Positions 57,664 to 64,000 of a stretch of 64,000 nucleotides of DNA are shown piece after piece. Below the pieces are notes generated by a model. It was not told the origin of the DNA. It worked only from the letters and a program-made list of their open reading frames with translations, and searched no databases. How positions within the stretch are numbered: the first letter of the stretch is position 1; every line of letters begins with the position of its first letter. The stretch spans positions 33,620,575 to 33,684,574 of the forward strand of contig NC_062221.1 of NCBI RefSeq assembly GCF_902686445.1. The letters are read 5' to 3'. Position numbers and translations under genes: made by a program. The DNA is from Sciurus carolinensis (Eukaryota; Chordata; Mammalia; Rodentia; Sciuridae).

Positions 57664-58233
57664 TGAATCCTGTTATATTGCTGAATTCATTTATGAACTC
57701 TAGAAATCTTCCTGGTAGAGATTTTTGGATCTTTTAAATATAAGATCATGTCATGGGCAAACAGAGAAAATTTAAACTCTTCTTTTCCTGTTCATATTCC
57801 TTGAATTTCTTTCTCTTACCTGATTGCTCTCACTAGAGTTTCAGGGACTATGTAGGACAGGAGTGGTGAAAGTGGGCACTTTGTCTTGTTCTGTTTTTAG
57901 AGTAAATTCTATCAATTTTTCTTCATTCAGTATAATATTGGCTTTAGATTTGTCACATGTAGCCTTTGCAATGTTGATGTAAGTTCTTTCTATCCCTAGC
58001 TTTTTCTATGTTTTAAACATATGTGGGTGTCAAATACTTTTTCTGCATCTATTGAGATAATCATCTTATCCTTGTCCTTATGTATATTTATGTGATGAAT
58101 TACATTTTTGATTTTTGTATATTGAACCAACCATGCATCCCTGGGATGAAATCCACTTGATCACGGTTCACTAACTTTTTAATGAGTTTTTGTATGCTGT
58201 TTTCTCAGTATTTTATTAAGAATTTTTGCATCT

Positions 58234-58549
58234 TGCTAAGTGAAATAAGTCAATCCCAAAAAATCAAAGGCCAAATGTTTCCTCTGATATGTGAATGTTG
58301 ATCCATAATGGTGGCAAGGGAAGAATGGAGAAACTTTGGATTGGGCAAAGGGAATAAGGGGAGGGGAGGGGGCATGGGAGTGGGAAAGATGGTGGAGACA
58401 TCATTGCCCTATGTACATGTATGATTGCACAAATGGTATAATTCTACATCATGTACAACCAGAGGAATAAAAAGTTGTGCTCTAGTTGTGTACAAGGAAT
58501 TGAAACCCATTCTGCTGTCATGTATAACTAATTAGAACAAATTTTAAAA
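58234..58549 (+). mobile_element. Short L1 3' stub, sense, inserted in the antisense L1
   Basis: Starts in the last codons of ORF2 ('tgctaagtgaaataagtcaa'), continues with a purine-rich 3' UTR ('aggggaggggagggggcatg'), 'gacatcattgccctatgtac' and 'gtcatgtataactaattaga', and ends with a short A tail. 'aagaatttttgcatct' occurs at 58218-58233 and 58550-58565, a perfect 16-bp target duplication. Confidence 0.97.
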
Positions 58550-60199
58550 AAGAATTTTTGCATCTATGTTCATCAAGGAAATTCCACTGAAGTTTTCTTT
58601 CCATGATTTGTCTTTGTCTGATTTAATGATACTGGCTATGTATGAATTTGATAGTATTCCCTTCATTTCTACTTTATGCATTAATTTGAGGAAGATTGTT
58701 ATTAGTTTGTTTTTTAAAGATCTAATAGAACTCAGATGAGCATCAATCTGGCCTTGGTTTTTTTTTTGTTGGAAGGTTTTTCATAGCTGCTTCAATTTTA
58801 TTACTTTAAACTGATATGTTTAAATTCTCTATATCTTCATGTTTAAATTTGGGTAGGACATATGTCTCTAGGAATTTGACAGTACCTTCAAAATTTTCTA
58901 GTTTATTGGAATATAAATTTTCAAAATTATTTCTGATGCTCTGAATTTCAGTAATGTCTGTGGTGATATTTCCTTTTTCACCTCAAATTTCGTTAGAGTT
59001 TTTCACTCTTTCTTTAGTTTGGTGAAGATTTTATCAATTTTGTTTATTTTTTAAAAAAAGCCAACTCTGTTTCATTGATCTTTTGTATTGTTCTTTTAGT
59101 CTCAATTTCATTGATTTCAGCTCTGATTTTAATTATTTTCTGTCTTCTACTAACTTTGATGTTGGTTTGTTGTTTTCCTAGGGCCCTGAGATGTTAAATT
59201 ATTTTTTGGTATCGTCTATGCGTTTAATGTATGAGCTCAATTCTATGAACTTTCCTCTTAGAACTGCCTTCATAATGTCCCAGAGATTTAAATATGTTGT
59301 TTCTTGTTCTCAGCTACTTCAAAGAATTTATTTTTCTCTTTTGATTTCTTCTACTATCCTTTCATCATTCAAAAGTGATAATGTCCAGGTGTTAATGTAG
59401 TTTCTGTTTTTTTTATTTTATTGTTGATTTCCAATTTTACTTCATTATATTCTGATAGAATAAAAGGTAGAATCTCTTATTTTTTGTATTTGCTAAGATT
59501 TGTTTTGTGATCTAAAATGTGGTCTATTTTGAAAATATTCCATGTGCTTCTGAGGAGGAAATGAATTCAGACATTGATACATTCTGAATTCATTCAGAAT
59601 GGGTGATTCATTCTGGAGCTATCTGTTAGGTCCATATTATTTATTGCAGTTTTTTTAGTTCTGTGGAATCTTTATTTAGCTTATGTTTGGATCACCTATC
59701 CAATGGGGATAGAGGTGTGTCACCTGGTATTATTATATTGTGGTCTATTTGATTCTTAATATTGAGAAGGATTTTTTTATATCTATGTAGATGCTCCATT
59801 GTTTGGGACATAACTATTTTTGTTCATATATCTTTTGGATGTGTGATTCCCTTAAAGAGCATGAAGTCACCTTCTTGTTTTTCCTGATTAAATTTGACTT
59901 GAAGTCTGCTTTATCTGATACTCCTACTTGTTTACAAGTCCCATGTGAAAGGTATGTATTTTTTTCTCCATCATTTCATGTTCAGTATGTGGATGTCTTT
60001 GCCTGTGAGGTAAGTCTCTTGCAGACAGCATATATTTGGTCTCTTTTTTAATTCAATCTGCCAACCTATGTCTTTTAATTGAATAATTTAGACCATTTAC
60101 ATTCAATGTTATTACTGAAAGATGATTTTTATTTCCTACCATTTTTTATTTATTTCTAATATATAAATTGGACTTGAGTAGCCTTTAATTGATTGTTCT

Positions 60200-61190
60200 T
60201 CTAATGTAAATCTTCCCTATGCTGGCTTTTTTTAATATTTCATTTCTTCTTCATAAAATATTTTATGAAGTTTGTTATATAGTGCAGGCATTATGGTTAT
60301 GAATCTTCTAGGTTCTGTTTATATTGGAAGATTTTTATTTCATCTTCAATTCTAAAAATTAATTTTGCTGGGTATAGTATTCTTGGTTGGCATTCATTTT
60401 AATTCAGAGCTTGGTATATATTATTCCAAGATTTCCTACCTTTAAGGGTCTGGGTTGAAATATCAGCTGAGATCTACATTTGTTTACTTCTAAATGTGAC
60501 TACTCATTTTTCTCTAGCAGTTTCTAAAATCCTACCCTTATATTCTATGTTAGACATTTTTACAATAATGTGCCTTGAAGTGTATCTATTGTGATTTATA
60601 TATTGGAGTCCTATATGCTTGCTGTATTTGAATTTTTATGTCATTCATAGGGTTTGAAAATTTTTCTGATATTGTTTCACTGAAAAAATTGTTCATCCCT
60701 TTCATTTGTATTTCAGAACTTTCATCTATCCCAATGAATCTTAAATTTGGCCTCTTAATGTTATTCCAGATTCATTAAATATTCTGTTCATGATCTCTTA
60801 CCATGTTTTATTTATGGTTAACTTTAAAGATCATGTACTTTGTCTTCATAGCCTGAAAGTCTATCTTCAAAGTGGTCTTACTTATTGGTGATGCTTTCCA
60901 TTAAATTTTTAATTTGGTTTATTGAGTCTTTCATTTCCAGCACTTCCATTTCTTTTCAGAATCCTTATCTGTTTATTAAAGAGATATTTTACTTCCTACA
61001 GTTTCTCTGATTTTACTCCTTACATCTTCTTTTAAATCAAAGAACATTTTAACTATCAACTTTCTAAATTCCTTCTCTGACATTTCCTTCACTGTGTTGT
61101 CAAGGAAGTCAGTCATTGGAGCATATGGACTGTTTGGGGTGGTTTGTTTCCTTGTTTTTTTTTAAATATTGTTTGTATGTCTACCCAATC
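60200..61190 (-). pseudogene. L1 ORF1, broken, start codon lost
   Basis: Same order of blocks as the ORF1 at 20940-21920 (plus-strand landmarks 'ccttctctgacatttccttc' at 61069, 'gtctatcttcaaagtggtct' at 60859, 'cctttaagggtctgggttg' near 60440). Where the other copy has ATGGGTAGAC, this one reads ATTGGGTAGAC (61181-61190 complement), so the start is destroyed. No long frame remains. Confidence 0.65.
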
Positions 61191-62840
61191 TATTTATATA
61201 GTTCTCACTTATTTCTTTTAAGCAAAGCTCTGCTTTGTGAACTTCTTTCTCTTAAGAGCTCTGGGTTGGATGAATATCCATATAATGATATTTTAAGTTA
61301 ATGTGTGACCTCTGTAGATCCTACAACTAACACCATTTTAACAGATGTCACTGAACCCTATTTACTGTAATCACTTCAGAGTCATTTATCATTCTATTCA
61401 AACTTATAACAAACAGAAAACCTGTTGCTATTGTTCTCCATGCTTCCACAAATGCAGGTATAAACTTGTAATAAAGTTCTGAAATAGGTTAAAAAATTAG
61501 TTATTAAACAATATATTTACTATAACTTTAAATGAGGGCTAAAAGGGGAAGGCAGAAAGATTGGGCAAGAAGGAGAGAAAAGACAAAAATAATGAGAGAA
61601 AAATAAAAGATACAAAAGAATAATTCACACCAAGATAGAAAGGAGAAATGGATGAATGTTGAGTATTTGAGGCAGAGCAAGTATAAACTAGAACTCTGAA
61701 AATAAAAATAGGAAAATTGATTCCAATTAATGCTTTAAACCTTTAGGTGAAATACATTCAAATGAATTAAAGATACAATGTTGGCTATCAGGGTAACAAT
61801 TATCATTCAATTTAAACTGTTATTTTTGTGATCAAACTTGATGTTAGAGTTATCTACAGAAAACAATGTTAAGGTAAAGAAAATTCTTGTTAAATCTTGG
61901 TTTGGATTTCATTGGGTTTGGACATTTAGCAGATGTCCACGAGTCTTTAACTGTGGACTGTGCAAGGACTCAGGAGTCAATTCCCTGACTCCTATGAACC
62001 TCCCACCAGCAGCTTCTGGTTTATCAGCTCAGGGGCCTGCAGCTGGCTGCTGGGAAGGTACAGTGTGTCCAGGCTTGGCTATTTCTATTGTGTGCAGAAG
62101 TTTAGAATGCAGGCTCTGAAAGGTCCCTGTGATTGCTTTGGGTCACTGTATACTGGTTCCCCTCTACATGATCCTTTTTTCAGTGGTGAAGATCCTGGTG
62201 GCTGGCTGTGAGTGAGGGAACTCTGGTTTGCAGTTTTCTACAAGTGTTCTGTAGTGCAGACCCATTCCTCTGGCTTCTAGAGTACTGTAGTGGTTCAGAT
62301 AGACTCTAGTTTCTGCTGTCCCAGGCTATGAAAGGTGAATGTCAATTCCCTCTGTTTGCTATGGCTGATGCAAGAATGGTGCCTCCCCCCAGTGTCAGTG
62401 GTCTGGGCCTGCTGAATACACTTTCCTCTGTTGAGGTCCAAAGCTGCTCCCTGAGTTGAGAGGATGCTGCACAATGCTTTCCACCCTCACCTCAGTGGCA
62501 GAGATTGAGCAGAGTCGGGGGCCCTTCCCCTCTCAGGTCCCCACCACCCCATTCACCTTGTTCCGGGGAGAGGGGGTTTCAGCAATTAGTAGTGGTCCTC
62601 CTAGAAGTTCTTCCTGTCTGAATTCTTAAGAGGTTCCAATCAGAGGACTTCCCTCTGATTTAATTTGTAGCTATCTGGCCATGAGAAGACTCTGCTTATT
62701 TAAGGGAATGACTAGTCCCCTGAGGGCTGTGGATGCTCTGCTCAGTTTTATTTTCATGGTCCAGTTTTTAAGTTATTTGCTGTGCTTTATGGACCCTATT
62801 GTTACCTTTGAGGGAGATGGAGAATGGCATAGGCAGCCAG
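61190..62840 (-). promoter_or_regulatory. L1 5'UTR of the 55-63 kb element
   Basis: Non-coding segment upstream of ORF1. The outer half (61930-62840) is markedly GC-richer than the window average, as L1 5'UTRs often are. A purine-rich plus-strand patch at 61540-61640 corresponds in position to the purine-rich patch in the other L1 5'UTR (22165-22330). Confidence 0.5.
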
Positions 62841-63470
62841 GGCAAGATGGCAAGTGAGGAGTTCAGGGGCAGGGTCAGCCCAAAGGAGTGTGGAGAAGGT
62901 CTTCCCAGTCGAGGAAAGTGCTCATGGACATAAGCAGAGACCCAATCAGACCAACACTGCCTCTAAGCGGGGATCCAACAGAAACTAAAACAGACACATG
63001 GACACAGGGGGCACCAATGAATAATAGTGAAGAACACATGGACAAAGGAAAAGACAAGGAAAGGAGAAAATTACAGAGACATGGAACTTGCCAAAATTTC
63101 CCCACCACACTCCTGGTCCCTGGACCTTTTCTCTTTGGAGAACTCTGCTGCTTCTTGCTATCTCTGTGCCCTGTTCTTCAATTCTTTGCTGAATGGAGAC
63201 AACAAACCCAAACCTGCTGACAGTAACATCTTTACATTTTAAGGTTTGCCTGTCTTTCTGAATGCTTTTAGGTATAAGAGCTTAAGAATCCCCACTCTTT
63301 ACCCCTCTTCTCTTCCCCTACCCTGGTTCGAGTTTGGAATTAGAGGACTCTGCACTTACTTCCTACTCTGATAACCTATCGTCAAGTCTCTCCAGGTCTC
63401 AGACTTTGTAATATTGAGTCTTAAACCATTATTTTGTCACCCACCTCTCCATTCTGCTTTTCCTTCACTG
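62841..63470. other. GC-richer LTR-like or L1 5'-end sequence, unresolved
   Basis: Contains 'CAAGATGGC' on the plus strand at 62843-62851. Further on is a plus-strand arrangement that looks like an LTR 3' half: 'gtataagagcttaagaatcc' (TATA-like, 63272-63291), 'cctctgata-acctatcgtc' where AATAAA would be expected, and 'tctctccaggtctcagactt' at 63388-63407 (U5-like). It may be an LTR nested in or beside the L1 5' end, or all L1. Two open frames (62888-63242) are not convincing. Confidence 0.3.
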
Positions 63471-64000
63471 CCTCCTTTCTGTGTTGTGAAGAAAGTGAGA
63501 CTTGCTGCCTAGCTCACTTCTGCCATCTTTCCACAATCCCTTCCTATCTTTTAAAGGAAGAAAGGAATTTAAGGCAGTTTGATCAAAACTTGGAAGAAAC
63601 ACCTAGTCTGTCACCCCTTTGCAGGACTTTATCGATACTCTGGTGACTTTTTTTTGTAAGTCTTGTTGGTGAGTGATAGTTTGTTTGGGTTTTTTCCCCC
63701 ACAGATGGTAGACTTCCAAAGATAATATGAACAGAAATCCTACATCCTAGATTGTCCGCTAATTGGGCCCCACTTGATGTTTTATATATAATTGATTGCA
63801 TTTGTAAGAAATTTGAACTAAAGGAAAATGTAAATGATCAGAATATATAACCTGCTCTTGTGTATTGATTATCATTGTCATTTTAATTAGAAAGGGATGC
63901 TTTGCAAATCAACAACTATTTTGGGTTTGATGCTTAACATTATTGTGGTGCAAATTGGAGAGTCCAATGAGTCTAATAAGTTTTCTCCTAAAAAACATAT
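63471..64000. other. Mostly unassigned; possible L1 5' end at about 63445-63540
   Basis: On the minus strand 'gaaagatggcagaagtgagc' (63532-63513) has the AAGATGGC core and composition of an L1 5' terminus. The remaining 63550-64000 is anonymous AT-rich DNA. Confidence 0.35.

Larger units (their letters stand above)
55838..60142 (-). pseudogene. L1 ORF2 (endonuclease-RT), broken
   Basis: The ATG is at 60142-60140, and the start region (NHLSVITLNVNGLN) aligns with the ORF2 start of the L1 at 20888. It then decays. Landmarks on the way left include RT-region blocks around 57760, where the FADD motif reads FAHD (57750-57761), and the 'YKFNAVSFQFPMTF' region near 57100-57170. The C-terminal '[10 protein letters not shown]' counterpart lies at about 55960 and the end near 55838. 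Stops, frameshifts, a SINE and an oppositely oriented L1 stub interrupt it. Confidence 0.75.
55471..62840 (-). mobile_element. Long, decayed near full-length L1, antisense
   Basis: Read on the minus strand: 5'UTR (about 62840 to 61190), ORF1 (about 61190-60200), ORF2 (60142 to about 55838) and 3' UTR (to 55471, A-rich end complement 'ttttttaaaaaggttctttt'). Subtracting the SINE (57432-57663 plus duplication) and the small L1 (58234-58549 plus duplication) leaves about 6.8 kb, normal for a full-length L1. All frames are broken many times. This is the longest element in the window. Its 5' border is uncertain: an AAGATGGC motif on the minus strand at 63522-63529 might mark the true 5' end. Confidence 0.85.

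Noticed and set aside
62888..63242. 110- and 71-codon overlapping frames on the plus strand
   Set aside because: Overlapping frames in two registers within retroelement-like sequence, low-complexity Lys/Thr-rich starts, no recognisable domain.
1..64000. CRISPR array, bacterial operon, phage or plasmid genes
   Set aside because: No regularly spaced identical repeats, no ribosome binding sites or compact coding; SINE, LINE and LTR content shows that this is rodent nuclear DNA.

Overview
The window is mammalian nuclear DNA from a rodent of the squirrel lineage (Sciuridae: ground squirrel, marmot or a close relative). The diagnosis rests on its SINEs. There are tRNA-derived ID elements with the typical 'ggggatatagctcagt' body, and fused 7SL/tRNA elements of the B1-dID type, in which a B1-like left half runs into an ID-like right half. 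Both occur beside L1 LINEs with rodent-type coding capacity and MaLR-type LTRs. The DNA is AT-rich and looks like a gene-poor intergenic or deep intronic region. I find no bacterial or viral gene, CRISPR array, rRNA or true tRNA gene, and no gene that I can name. The only non-repeat segment with exon-like properties is about 51721-51975 on the minus strand, and it is unproven.

Layout. From 1 to 9 kb: mostly anonymous AT-rich sequence with ancient MIR and L2 copies. From 9 to 13.5 kb: MaLR LTRs, an old antisense L1 carrying a SINE, a long pyrimidine tract inside an LTR, and an ID element inserted into a B1-dID element. From 13.5 to 19.6 kb: mostly unassigned sequence. From 19.6 to 23.6 kb: L1 fragments, including a minus-strand L1 5' half with 5'UTR, ORF1 and the ORF2 endonuclease, followed by an LTR-like segment. 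From 26 to 35 kb: several MaLR LTRs in both orientations, an old L1 with a 5' inversion, ID elements, and a solo LTR with a TATA box and poly(A) signal at 33 kb. From 35.2 to 41.8 kb: one old plus-strand L1 split by two younger L1 insertions, one minus-strand and one with a twin-priming inversion. From 42 to 55 kb: older L1, L2, MIR and SINE copies, a pure (GA)30 tract and the candidate exon. From 55.5 to about 63 kb: a long, decayed, near full-length minus-strand L1, itself carrying a SINE and a short oppositely oriented L1 with a perfect 16-bp target duplication.

The window therefore reads as a layered record of retrotransposition. L2 and MIR are oldest, then L1M and MaLR, then B1-dID, then ID and younger squirrel L1. 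All L1 reading frames seen are broken by stops, frameshifts or truncation. Two younger copies also have a substituted Asp in the reverse transcriptase FADD motif. Family names come from recognising consensus-like segments by eye, so element borders are approximate unless a target-site duplication is stated.
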